A DNA stretch of 64,000 nucleotides from Dipteris shenzhenensis (Eukaryota; Polypodiophyta; Polypodiopsida; Gleicheniales), in assembly GCA_047967505.1 (NCBI GenBank), contig CM106539.1; one strand, given 5' to 3'. Made by a program: the position numbers and the translations under genes. The notes under the pieces were generated by a model, which searched no databases, was not told the DNA's origin, and was given only the letters and a program-made list of their open reading frames with translations. Below, in pieces: positions 33,782 to 44,539 of the stretch (positions are counted from its first letter, which is position 1; each line of letters starts with the position of its first letter).

Positions 33782-35420
33782 GTCTTCCTTACTCCAGGTG
33801 TAACAACAGAAGGAATACCTAACTCATCATCAAGGCTCTGTTCTGAGCCACTGGATTCACCATCCACATAAGAGTGACCTGCATTCACATCAACCATGGG
33901 CTGATCTACTTTCTCTTCTTCCTTTCGTGATACTTACATATCACTATCTGCATTGCTTTGAGGAGATTCTCCTGATCTTAATCTGCCTATTCATGGCAAA
34001 GTATGTGAACTCCACTAATATTTTATGATTGCTGCTGTGAATTCTGTGCAGCATTACCATTTTGTGCATCTACATCATCAATCATATTTACTGGTTTATA
34101 CCAGCTGCTCATCTCATCAAAAACATCTCTGCTCACTGTAAACTTACGAGTAGAAGTGTTATAGCATCTATACCCTTTCTGCTGCAGAGAATAACCAATA
34201 AAGATGCACTTCTCAGCTTTTGGATCCAACTTGGATCTCAACTCATCTGGCACATGAACATAGGCAATGCAACCAAAAACTTTCAAATGAAAAATATCTG
34301 GTTTCCTACCAGCATACCTCTCCTCTGGCGTCATGCCATGTATTGTTGCAGTGGGAGTCCTGTTCATTATGTAGACTGTTGTAGCAACTGCTTCAGCCCA
34401 ATAATAATCTGGCAGGTCTTTTTTGTTGAGCATGGCATGAGATATCTCTCCAATATGCCTGTTTTTTCTTTCTGCAAGTCCATTTTGCTGTGGGGTATGA
34501 CTGCATGAATATTGCTGCTTTATGCCATGCTTCTGCAGGAACCTTGCAAACTCATTTGAGAGGTACTCTCCCCCTCCATCTGACCTTAGGCATTTTATTT
34601 GCAGGCCTGTTTCTTTCTCAATCATAGCTTTAAAAGCTTTGAAATGCCCAAACACTTCACTTTTCTTTTTCATAAAATACACCCAAACTTTTCTGCTGTA
34701 GTCATGAATAAAAGTGACAAAATAATGACAGCTTCCAATAGATGCAGCTTTAGTAGTCCACACATCAGAGTGGATTAATTCCAATGGCCTCTTACTCTCT
34801 TGAACATGTCTAGGAAATTGTTTCCTTGCCTGTTTTCCAAATTGACAGGCTTCACATACCTTATGCATTTCTGCAACCTTAAACTTAGGCAATCTTGCAA
34901 TAATATGTTGGGCCTGCATTAATTTAAGTCGTTGTACATTAACATGACCAATGCGTTTATGCCAGATATCAATATCTGCAACTACACCGGTCCCATGTGC
35001 AAACATTGTTGCACTCAATTCAGGCACGTCCTCATTCAACGTAAACATCCTGTCCTTCTTCTTCCCTTTTGCTATCAAGCGATCTTTATTTTTCATAACC
35101 TCAACAAAGCATCCATGAGGATTAAATCTGACCTGCAAGCCCTGCTCAACCATTTCACCAACAAAAATCAGGTTCTTGGTGATATTCGGGACATGAAATA
35201 CATCAGACATGTATTTCTTTTTCCCATCTTGCATGGACAAAGGAATTTTACCAATCTGCACAATAGGATGTGCAGTATCATCACTAGTCTCCATAAATCC
35301 TGGTCTTTCCATTTTCCTTGCATCCTGCATTTATTTTGCATGACCTGCCATGTGGTTTGATGCACCTGAGTCAACATACCACACATCATTGCTTTCTTAT
35401 GCACTTGTCATAGAATTGGT
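33782..35420 (-). pseudogene. Copia protease/integrase, duplicated unit II (gag-proximal)
   Basis: A 435-residue open frame (35330-34023) holds DIWHKRIGHVNVQRLKLMQ (GAG-pre-integrase) and the core with FVTFIHDYSRKVWVYF, LRSDGGGEYLSNEF and TPQQNGLAERKNR. His follows Ile where unit I has Asp-Asp, so the position of the first catalytic Asp is altered here. The protease motif WYVDSGASNH lies just before a stop near 35335. Compared with unit I it lacks about 24 bases in the linker near 34010. Confidence 0.9.
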
Positions 35421-35489
35421 CATGTGCTGCACCATGAACAGATGCTCATTTTTGTCATCACCCTGTCTACTAGAAGATGCATAATTGCC

Positions 35490-36395
35490 TTACTGCAATT
35501 TTCCATTCATAATGTCATTCTGCTTTTTGTAGCAGTCTTTAGCAATATGACCCATTTTACCACAATAGTAGCATTCAACATTGCTGTTTGCATTTTGGCC
35601 TCTCTGCCATCCACCACGACCTCTTTGGCTCCCCCTGCCTCTAGAGTTACCATGTCCTCCTCCAAAGGATTGGTTTTCTTGAGTTTGCTGCATATTCTGA
35701 TTTCTACCAGGGCCTCTAGATCGGCCTCCTCTACCTCTGCCTCTACCTCTTCCAGCATTTGAGTAGAAGACAGTTTCTTTTGAAGTTCCTCCTAAAGAAG
35801 ATGCACCACCATTTCTCTGCTCTTCAGAAACTAGAAGAGCAAACAACTCCTCAAAATCAAGAAATTTTTCACGGATGGCAATGGATGTCTGAAACTGTGC
35901 ATAATCCTTTCCTAGACCATTCAAGATCACAGAAACTAAATCATCTTCCACTGGCGACCCAATGGAAGCAAGTGCATCTGCAATTTTCTTCACCTTCATG
36001 TGGTAGTCATTGATGCTCATATTTTCTCTCTGCACATTGTGCAACTCCTGCTTGAGCTACATTTTCCTAGCTTGCGTATTTGTGGTGTACATTTTTGCCA
36101 AAGTATCCCATGCCTCCTTTGGCATACTTGCATCCTGAATATGCACAATCATAGAATCTGAAGTACTGATAGATAGCCAATACATAACTTTTCTGGCTCT
36201 CTCATGCCATCCTTTAAATGCCTACATTTCCTATTGATTGGGAACATTAGGAAGAACTGGTTCTTCTTCATTTCCTGTAATGAACTCCCAATAGCCTTTT
36301 CCCATAAGGAAATTCGTCATTCTAAACTTCCATGCTTAGAAGTTGTTCTTGTCAAGCTTTTCAGTGACAATCTATGAAAGAGAATCAGATGCCAT
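35490..36395 (-). pseudogene. Copia gag with CCHC zinc knuckle
   Basis: ATG at 36395 on the minus strand. The UBN2-type gag body includes WKFRMTNFLMGKGYWEFI and FKGWHERARKVMYWLS, interrupted by stops. The open frame 36044-35490 continues with MSINDYHMKVKKIADAL, an Arg-Gly-rich stretch and the zinc knuckle CYYCGKMGHIAKDC. The frame ends just before the protease of unit II. This is the nucleocapsid polyprotein that would package element RNA. Confidence 0.88.
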
Positions 36396-36923
36396 TATAG
36401 AACACTATAAAATATTCTGTCACTGCGAAAAACACAGCTTCTGCCTCACACGGGCAAATCTGCAAAACTAACGAAAGTGGTATTTGACCACACAGTCACT
36501 TCCTAGTGACAATTTTACATCAACTAGCAATAAGGATGATTCTGTAACTCCCAGTATCTCTGCGCACAGGCATACGATGCAATTTCTGTGGCAACTTTTC
36601 ACTGATCTGCAGAGCAATGGTCGCACAGCAAAAACGGGGCCTTTTTCTCAGTGCTTGTGGAGAACTTCCGCCTCCAAAACGGGCCCCGAAATGGCCTCGA
36701 ATCAGAAAAATAAAGTCACCAAGGGATTCACCCTGCCCCACAGCATATATTGCCCTCTCGCCACATCGCAAAGGGCATCTCAATCTGAGACAATGTACTC
36801 TTGCACTTTTTGGCTATGCTACCTATAGAGATTTGCTCCCAAACTCGAAAAAGGAAAGCAACACTGGTCCTCTTACCAGGACACTGCGAACTTGGTTTGC
36901 TTTCTTAAGCTCCTTACCATGAA

Positions 36924-36939
36924 CCAGGCTCTGATACCA
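36924..36939 (-). promoter_or_regulatory. Primer-binding site (initiator Met tRNA type)
   Basis: Minus strand reads TGGTATCAGAGCCTGG directly after the LTR terminus CACA. TGGTATCAGAGC is the well-known copia primer-binding site complementary to initiator methionine tRNA. Confidence 0.93.
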
Positions 36940-37266
36940 TGTGAAGATAGTGGGAGAGAAGGAAGGAGAGAAGGAAGGAGTCTCACTTGCGTCTTTCTCA
37001 CATACACAATGGGGGAATACACACAAAGGTGGAGGCTGAAAACAATTTTCCTCTTCTTAGTTGTGAAAGCCAAAAGAACTCTAGTACAAAGAAATAGAAG
37101 AACCCTATATGTGGGTCTCAAACCAAACTCAGCTAACTAACGTGGCATACTAACTGAGCCACGAACTAGAGTACATAAGGATAGCTGTCATCTAGCTATT
37201 ATTCATGGGCAGTGTACCAACCGCATCTGAAGCTAACAAGTTGGTGACATAAATGTACAACGGTCA
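36940..37266 (-). repeat. Copia 5' LTR, missing its outer end
   Basis: Matches 30655-30968 of the 3' LTR with a short GGAGAGAAGGAA-type duplication. At 37266/37267 similarity stops abruptly; the last 38 or so bases of the 3' LTR (30969-31006) have no counterpart, and the reading frame of a host-like gene begins instead. Confidence 0.88.
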
Positions 37267-37269
37267 GAC

Positions 37270-37511
37270 GGTATAGTGATGTCGCCTCGGCCATTGTTTC
37301 GCACTCTTGCGGCACAGTCCCCTATAATGACTTCAATTTCCTCTGCTTCAGCTACCATGTAGGAAGTCGAGTTCTGGTAACCAATTATGGCTACCTGGCA
37401 GTTCACCAGGCTAGGACCCACCTCGTTGTAGCACAAATAGTGTGCGTGACATGTCGTGGTCGTTGCCACCATGAGCACGAGGGCAAGAAACAGCCTGGGA
37501 TAGTTCTTCAT
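37270..37511 (-). pseudogene. Small secreted Cys-containing protein gene, truncated by the copia LTR
   Basis: ATG at 37511 on the minus strand. Residues 1-23 form a clear signal peptide (basic KNYPR, hydrophobic LFLALVLMVA, cleavage likely after CHA). The mature part starts HYLCYNEVG, has Cys at about residues 27, 38 and 66, an N-glycosylation site (NST) and VIIGDCAARVRNNG. About ten more residues, ending at TAG (37233), come from the LTR, so the native C-terminus is lost. A TATA box lies 176 bases upstream. I do not recognise the family; small secreted defence-type proteins are an obvious guess but unproven. It is the best candidate for a former host gene in the window's interior. Confidence 0.6.
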
Positions 37512-37686
37512 TTTATCCTGGTTGTGAATCTTTGATCCTGCATCACCATGGAAGATGTAAGAGATTATTGCCGGGTGTGCTAATAAAACGGATAGAAAGG
37601 AAAGGAAGCAAAGAAATGCTAATCACATACGCAATCTTGTGCGAGAGCCCGACGTGCTAGTATTGATCATGACTTTGAGGAGCTCT

Positions 37687-37694
37687 TCTTTTAT
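37687..37694 (-). promoter_or_regulatory. TATA box of the small secreted-protein gene
   Basis: Minus strand ACTATAAAAGAAG, with TATAAAAG at 37694-37687. It is followed by an A/C-rich leader of about 150 bases before the ATG at 37511, a normal plant core-promoter arrangement. Confidence 0.6.
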
Positions 37695-37988
37695 AGTGGT
37701 GAGATCAACCTATGAATAAATACTAAACTGCAAACAGATCACAACGCAATGAACCATGCATCGCCCAATTACGAGGCACTTGCGTTAACAGCCGGTCGAG
37801 TCAATTGCCAGGTCTTCCTATTGAACCAACGTGGACCTTGACGATGGTAGTACGACACATCTATCGCCTCTTGAGTATCAAACAAAGAGGGGAGTCGGGA
37901 CACTGGTCCCGTTTCCAGAATGCAGACCGATAACACTCTGTGTATTTTATGTTCCCAATTCCAAGCTAGACGGAGTGTTGCCACACAC

Positions 37989-38214
37989 CAGCCCTGAAAT
38001 TTGAAGCCTTCAATGGGCTTCAAAGCCCTTTAGACATTCTAGTGAAGGCGAATGAAAAAATTCATGTTGCAAATGAAGGCCAACAATTGAACAAGGTTTC
38101 AATTTTTTGCATATAAATATATGTATTTACCCTTATTTCCTTACTTTTGAAGGCCACTCTTCGATTTTGTCCTTCAATATGAAGGTTAGGGCAGGCCTTC
38201 AAATTTCAGGGCTG
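37989..38214. mobile_element. hAT-type MITE, 226 bp
   Basis: Starts CAGCCCTGAAATTTGAAG and ends CTTCAAATTTCAGGGCTG, terminal inverted repeats of about 18-20 bases. It is flanked by 8-base direct repeats CCACACAC (37981-37988) and CCACACAG (38215-38222), matching at 7 of 8. CAGGGCTG-type termini with 8-base target duplications are diagnostic of hAT transposons. No coding capacity. It sits upstream of the small secreted-protein gene. Confidence 0.88.
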
Positions 38215-38269
38215 CCACACAGAGTAGTCTCTAGTTTTTTATGATCTTCACCTTGTCTTGACATGATCA

Positions 38270-38672
38270 AGTTGATTCTCAAAATACTATTGCTTGTACC
38301 ATTTGTTCGCATCCGTCAATGCAATCCGTCCTCATCTCAATTGACGTTCTCTTGAAATGAGGTTGAATCTCGGAATATTATTGTTTCATCAACACCCTCT
38401 ATCTATCACAGATATCCCGAGGCCAGCTTCTCCCTTGTATTAAAAATGTTGTAGTTGAACATGGTTTCTGATTCCTTTTATAAGTTATTGTCTCGTTACT
38501 GTGGATAATCACTATGCTTTACTTTCGTAAGTTTGGCATACATATTGAGCTCAATGCACCTTTGCAAAGTAGTTCTTAACAAAGCAACAATTCAACAATA
38601 GTGAAGTCTTTTTCTTAATCTTTAACATATTAACCACGGAAAAACCAAAAAGAAGCAAGGACACGTGGTAGC
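38270..38672 (+). repeat. Direct repeat Y, copy 2
   Basis: Diverged copy of 29998-30500; it lacks the internal duplication seen there. Confidence 0.8.
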
Positions 38673-39243
38673 TTGGAGGCCAAGAGAATGCCATGTGTCC
38701 AAAATTTGTGGATTCTTGCAAGCATTTTGGAAAGTCTTTGGAATTGAAGTGCTTCCTTTTGCACCATAACGACTATTTGCAAGGGAAGGTGGAGAGATAG
38801 ATCCCCATATCGACTCTCTACAAGTGCAACTTCCCCAAGCCTCTAGTCTCGAGGTTGCCCGGTAGTGCACCCAATACTTGTGGAAGTTCCTCACCACCAA
38901 GGCCAACCAGCTATAATAGGAAGCGGACCATCTCTAAACCACCCTAGCTAGCACCACTGAGTAGGTAGAAACATAAAAAGAAAGGCTCAAGCATCAAGTC
39001 AAGCATCTCTCCCAAGAAGTGGCCTGGCTTTGCCAGGTGCAAATAGATGCTGGAGTATAGCATATGCGATTGCTCACGAGCTTCCACCTTCTACACATAG
39101 AGACCAATGCGCACACACTGCTTCTTAATGCAGAGGTCAAATCCTTCTACTATCTAACATTGGAGAAGGTCCCTATGGACCCACATGGTTTAATAGAGCT
39201 CTCTAACATGACATTGGCATTGGCCAAGTAAAGGCAAAAGTAT

Positions 39244-42200
39244 ACCAATAGGTGGAGCAAATACTCATGCCCGGTTACAAATGCATGGCGATTCTTTTCT
39301 TAGAAGAGAATGAGTCGGATGCTAATGTAGAGAGTGCATTGGGGACTCCCCCTAAGTAGACATTGTAGATCACCAATCCTAGCAAGCCATAGATGACACA
39401 TGGTGACAATGCCCCAATCCAAAAACACCCAAACAACTGACACCTAAATTATACCCTAAACTCTTGGCAAGGGCAATGCACCCATGACCATCGAGCCACT
39501 GTGCCTAGATTTTGTCACCCTCCTCACTGACCCCACCCAAGGATCCTCTACAAGGTTTCTATGGACCATGCTCCTAAAGGATCAAATAAGGGCACTCCTT
39601 CAAACTGGCACATGACCAAGGAGGAGCCCGAGGTGGTCATTGACTTGGATATTAAGGCCTGTAGTAAGCAAGGGGGGATGAGTTGGACAAGGAAATCTTA
39701 TTTGAGCTCAAGTAGGTGCAATACCACCTACAATATCGGCTCCAATTATTGAAAGAAGCTATAAACTCGATTCCAAATTGGACCAAATAGCTCCAACCAC
39801 CTCACCTCTGACCTGTCTGATGCCCCCACTATCACCACCTATGCCAAAGACTCATGGCTGAAAGAAATCCACGGATTGGAAATAGATCCTCTAATTGACT
39901 CATGAGAAAGCCAAACTCAATGAAGAGGTGATTTTGATCTATGTATAAGACCAAGAGCTTTATCGTGAGCAACATAATTTATAGGGAGAATTGGTGATCT
40001 CCTAGTAGCACATCATCTTTAAAAACCAAGTTGTCCAAGAGGCGGCATGCCTTAGCATCCAGCACCTAGCACAACTAGCCGCATAGGCAAACATACCATA
40101 ACCTTTGTGGTATATGACCTTCTCCCAACCCACATAGGCCCATGCCCAAAATTGGGTTGTGTTGCTTCCACTTGTAGCTCCACCTACCTCCGCTTGCTTG
40201 AGTTATAGCAAGTCCAGTAGTCATTACCCCTCCAATTAAATTTGATGAAACTAAGGAGGTGGTTGACCCATAAACCTCCATTTGTTGGATAGTATTGTAA
40301 AAGGCTCAACACCAAGCATTTTTCAGGGAACTTTTGAAGCACGACTCTATCTCGAGTGAGGCTACAAGTGGCAATATATTTCATGAGCAACTCAAAGCAC
40401 ATCGTCAACTCGCATCTTCATCTCCATGGCAGTAGGATCTCAAAAACATATTTAGAGGCCATTGGATGATTTCCAACTGGATGGTGGTACATATATAGAT
40501 CCCATCGACAACATCCTTTGCATCATTTTTTACTTTAAATCAACAATGTTCAAGTCGTTTGGGTTCTTATCCTTGACATCGCCTCACTTGATGTATATAC
40601 TTTTGTAGGTCCTTGATAGAAATCTAACTTCTTACTTGGTCTGGACAATTTTTGTCTAATCCCCAAGGTGTGCCAAAGTGTTACAAATCTAGCAAACCCA
40701 ATTTCGGTAGGTCCATCTTTGGTAACACTGTGGTCTCTGACCCCTTAGTTGGAGTCACCCAACTCCTAGTCGAAAGCACATCTATCAAGTGTTTATGGCT
40801 AGGCAAAATCAACCAAGGCCTTTATGGCCACACTACATAATCAAGTTAGGATCATTGCCACCATAGCGCATTTTTGCAGTCAATAGTTTAACCGTATCCT
40901 AGTTTAAATACTTGGCATATAACAAGTCATGGATGACTGTTGGTAGAAAAATAGCATTTACAGGGCATACCACCCATTGTAAGTGGTTGTTAAACTTCAT
41001 TTGTCTTCATAATACAAACTATTCTTAGCTTTGTGGCCCCTAGTGTTGAGTGATTGAACTCTGTAGTGGTGCAGGAGATGTATTCCTCACAAACAAGACT
41101 TTGAGCACTAAGGTAATTTTGGACTCAAAAAGGGCCTCTTGCATTAGGTCCTTGACAAATGTGATTAGGCCAAATGAGAAAGCTCAAGCATTAAAAGAAT
41201 GGAGGGTTTCTTGAGTCTTGATTGGTGAAACCGATTGGTCCCGACTCCAAATTATTCAAAATGAGGAAGCTCACGCATTAAAAGAATGTAGGGTTTCTTC
41301 CTCTTCATTGGTGAAATTGATAGGTCCCCACTCCAAATTACTAGAATCACCAAGGTAAAGAGAGTTTTTAACCCTTGAAGGACACGTGGCTTTCAAGAAC
41401 TGGTTGGATGACATATGATCTAATGGTTCTAAAAAGGAGGTCACCCATGCTTTAATAGCTCATGCTGGCAGCTAGGAGTGTGAAAGAGAGATGTTAGATA
41501 TCAAGAAGATCTAACAATCATATTGAGGCATTGTGCAAAGGGGCATGCAATCCATTCTATGAGAGCATAATCCAATGGATTAAGACCTTGCTCCAAGTGC
41601 ACTGTTAGATGTTGATTCAAAGGATCTTATCTGATGTGCATGCTTTAAAGGCATGGATGGTGGTGGCTAGGGCCTCTAATGTGCGCCCTTATATCTTAAG
41701 AAGACCTATTGGCTATAATTTGGTGCTTCTCAATGGATTACACGTACTTTGTGATGCAAATATAATCGAACAGTGCTAGCATGGCACGTGACATGCACTG
41801 TTGGATGGATTGATTGTGGATATCTCTTCTAACTACCTAGGGTACACATGGCAATCACATAGCCAAGTAGGCCTCTATGCATTTAATAACTTGTAAAGTG
41901 TATAGGGGAGCCATTGGATCTAAGTGGTTCAACACTCTAGGGGTGGAGTCAATCACATGCCCTTAGATCAAAACAAAGGATCTAGGGTGTAGAAGAGGTG
42001 ATGTACTGAGGCTGTTAGATGCATCTCCACCATCCACACTAAATCCAAAGGACTTTAATGCTCATGAAATTCTCCTCTTATCACCACTTTTTCCCTTATA
42101 GATTAAGCACTTCACCTCAACTTAACCAATTCCTTAATCGCCCCCTTATGAGGCCCTTTTTGAGTCCAACATTCCCCTTTCCTTTAGTTTCCTTTTTCCT

Positions 42201-43632
42201 TTGTGTTCTTTCTGCTTTGTGTCTGATGTCATATGTTTAAAATGCGACTTGACATGAATATATTAAGTCTTTGCCTTGACTCATGTGCTTTGTTTTCGAC
42301 TCCCAACATCATATTCTTGTAAACATTGTATGGGTACATTGCTTAATGAAGTAAAGAAAGCATCCGTTAACACATGGTGCCTAAAATTTTGTATCTCCCA
42401 TGTGGGATTCAAAATTTGATGCCTCTTGATTTTGAAAATCTTGGGTACAGTATATGAAAAGTTGTCTTGCTACATTGTTTATTTACTTCCAATGCACACT
42501 ACTATTTGATATTATCTTCCTCATTTATTGGTGTAAGTAGGACTCATCGTTTTTCTTTTTTTGCTTCTTTCACAAAATAGTTGGTCTTTGCTATACTATT
42601 TTATTGATAATCATGGCACTATGCATCTTATCATTGCTTACAAGCAAACCAGATAGACTCTACAAGATAGGATAGCCAAGAGTCTTGGTCAAGGCACAAG
42701 GTGCAGATAAAGGGGTGAGGAAAGAAATGGCACCAAAAGACATGTTTGCAACATTTGCAGAAGGACAAACAATGTGAAGCAAAAAGACTCCTTATAGAGT
42801 AGTAGTAGGTAGTGGTGGTAGATGTATGCATTCAAAACTTGCCATCAAAGTGAAGAACATGAGATGTGGTCTCACAAATGGTGAGCATTTGAGCAAGCAA
42901 CATCAGGCCATTCTGATGACTACTAGTCTCGGGTCTTCGAATGATTTAGCCTGCACCCTAAAATTTGTAGAGTGACAACTCTATAACACCAAAACAAAGA
43001 TATGCCTAGGTGTATATACTCTCTAAATTGAAATATGGCCTAGGAAAAGTGAAAGGGGTGCATAACTTAGATCAACTAATTGCAAAGAGGGATTGCTTCC
43101 GTTGGTCAAATGGTTAATCAAGACTATCAAGTGCATTTCAATAAGTTTGGATGCTTTGTAGAGGAGTTTCATAATGGCAAAGTGGGAAAGATTGTTGTCA
43201 AATGTCAAACTAGAGGAAGATTCTTCACATTTGATGCAAGAAAGCCCTATTTACAATGAGATATACATGCCAGTAATGCCCCCAAACAAGATCAAAAGGC
43301 CATCTTTTGGCACAAAAGACTTGGACACATTAACTGTAGATGCTTGAAGGAGATGCAAACCAAAGAATTGGTGAGAGGGCTGCCTATATTTGGCCATTTA
43401 GATTTCAATCATTGAGGTTAGGTACCATTTCATCAAGGAGGTACTTGAGGACAAGTGCATAAAGCTTGTCAAGGTCCATCTGCAAGGATCTCCAAATAAT
43501 AAAGAAATACCATGATTCTCTCTATTTGTGTATTCCTAAGGAATCCAAGACCCTAAGTACTGGACAGGTTAGGAAGTTATCCCCTAGATACTATGACCCA
43601 TTCAAGATTATCCAAAGAATTGTCCAAGTGTC
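39244..43632 (+). repeat. Segmental direct repeat X, copy 2
   Basis: Diverged copy of 24068-29663 without the LINE-bearing insertion. It includes the same LTR-like stretch (ending near 42380) and the same copia-gypsy fusion. The sequence between Y copy 2 and this repeat (38673-39243) has no recognisable gene. Confidence 0.85.
43020..43480 (+). pseudogene. Ty1/copia relic (repeat X copy 2)
   Basis: YQVHFNKFGCFVEEF, then FFTFDARKPYLQ and FWHKRLGHINCRCLKEMQ, KELVRGLPIFGHLDF. This is the uninterrupted version of the relic split by the LINE insertion in copy 1. It is followed by the RNase H end and, at 43518-43625, a short gypsy integrase tail. Confidence 0.75.
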
Positions 43633-43698
43633 TCTATCTTTTCCTTTGTCTTCTCTCTTTTGTTAATTCACTATGCAAAAGGGGTTTTGTCTTGTCTT

Positions 43699-43700
<2 letters not shown>

Positions 43701-43730
<30 letters not shown>
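43701..43730. repeat. (AC)n microsatellite
   Basis: Thirty bases of alternating AC. Confidence 0.97.
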
Positions 43731-43732
<2 letters not shown>

Positions 43733-43919
43733 GATCTTCCCCCAGGATCTAGCACAAACTTGGATAGGAAGTAGTGAGGCAAAACCTAATGAAAAGAAAT
43801 ATAAACTTTTAGTGAAGGAGCTTTAACCACTAAAACACTACAAGGCATAGGCCCTTTTCCAACGAAAATACCGACGCTTTTTACATTATTATATTTTTTT
43901 TAACGGGCACAAACATTGT

Positions 43920-43992
43920 TATTAAAGCGTCGAAAAAGAAGCATCGCTATATAGCGACATTGATAAACGTCACTATATAGTGACGATTAATA
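43920..43992. repeat. CACTA subterminal palindromes (left end)
   Basis: ATCGCTATATAGCGA and CGTCACTATATAGTGACG, two copies of an 18-base palindrome about 30 bases apart. Such reiterated motifs next to the termini are the binding sites of the TNPA-type protein in En/Spm. Confidence 0.8.
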
Positions 43993-43998
43993 GAACTT

Positions 43999-44068
43999 AA
44001 AAAAAAGCATTAGTGGGGCTAAACAAGGCCATAGCAAGCCCTGTTTTGCCCCACTAATGCTTTTTTTT
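43999..44068. other. Perfect 21-bp hairpin near the CACTA 3' end
   Basis: The stem AAAAAAAAGCATTAGTGGGGC (positions 43999-44019) is the exact reverse complement of 44048-44068, with a 28-base loop. It lies downstream of the minus-strand TNPA-like gene, between coding sequence and subterminal repeats. It could act in transcript 3'-end formation or be a small insertion; the sequence cannot decide. Confidence 0.8.
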
Positions 44069-44539
44069 TTGTAATTACCCAAAAAAAAAATTATAACAAA
44101 AATTCCCTTGCAAAAAGGGTGATACAAAATCGCTCAAATGAAATGATCGAGCAACAAAAGCATATACATGTCGAACATATACAACATTGTTTGTTACAAA
44201 ATTACTCTTTCGAAAGGGTGATACAAAATTGCTCAAACGAGCGGATATACAAAATGACATACATGGCGAAGAAAATGCAAACTGCTACTACTACTACTCA
44301 TTTGAATCGTCCTCATCGTCCTCGTCCTTGTCTTCTTCCTCGTGAGCTGCACCTTCTCCCTGATCCTCGTCACGTGCGTCTGATCCCTAGCCTTGGTGAT
44401 CGCTCGCCTCTGGTGATGGGACGCTTGATCTTTGACCCTAAGAGTAAACCATATAAATTGAAAATTAGATTGGGACTTAAAGAATAAAACAATTTAAAAA
44501 GTGAGATTACAAGTAGGAGTGGACTTATATCGTGCAAGC

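Larger units (their letters stand above)
30655..37266 (-). mobile_element. Ty1/copia LTR retrotransposon with duplicated PR-integrase region
   Basis: Minus-strand order: 5' LTR (37266-36940), PBS (36939-36924), gag (36395-35490), protease-integrase unit II (35420-33782), protease-integrase unit I (33771-32106), RT (31945-31000), polypurine tract (31015-31007), 3' LTR (31006-30655). RNase H is deleted. Several stops are present, so it is non-autonomous. The 5' LTR lacks the outermost 38 or so bases found in the 3' LTR, and no target-site duplication is detectable. Confidence 0.93.

Noticed and set aside
37270-37511. Assignment of the secreted protein to a named antimicrobial or antifungal family
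   Set aside because: Only signal peptide and Cys content support it; the Cys spacing does not match a family I can recall with confidence.
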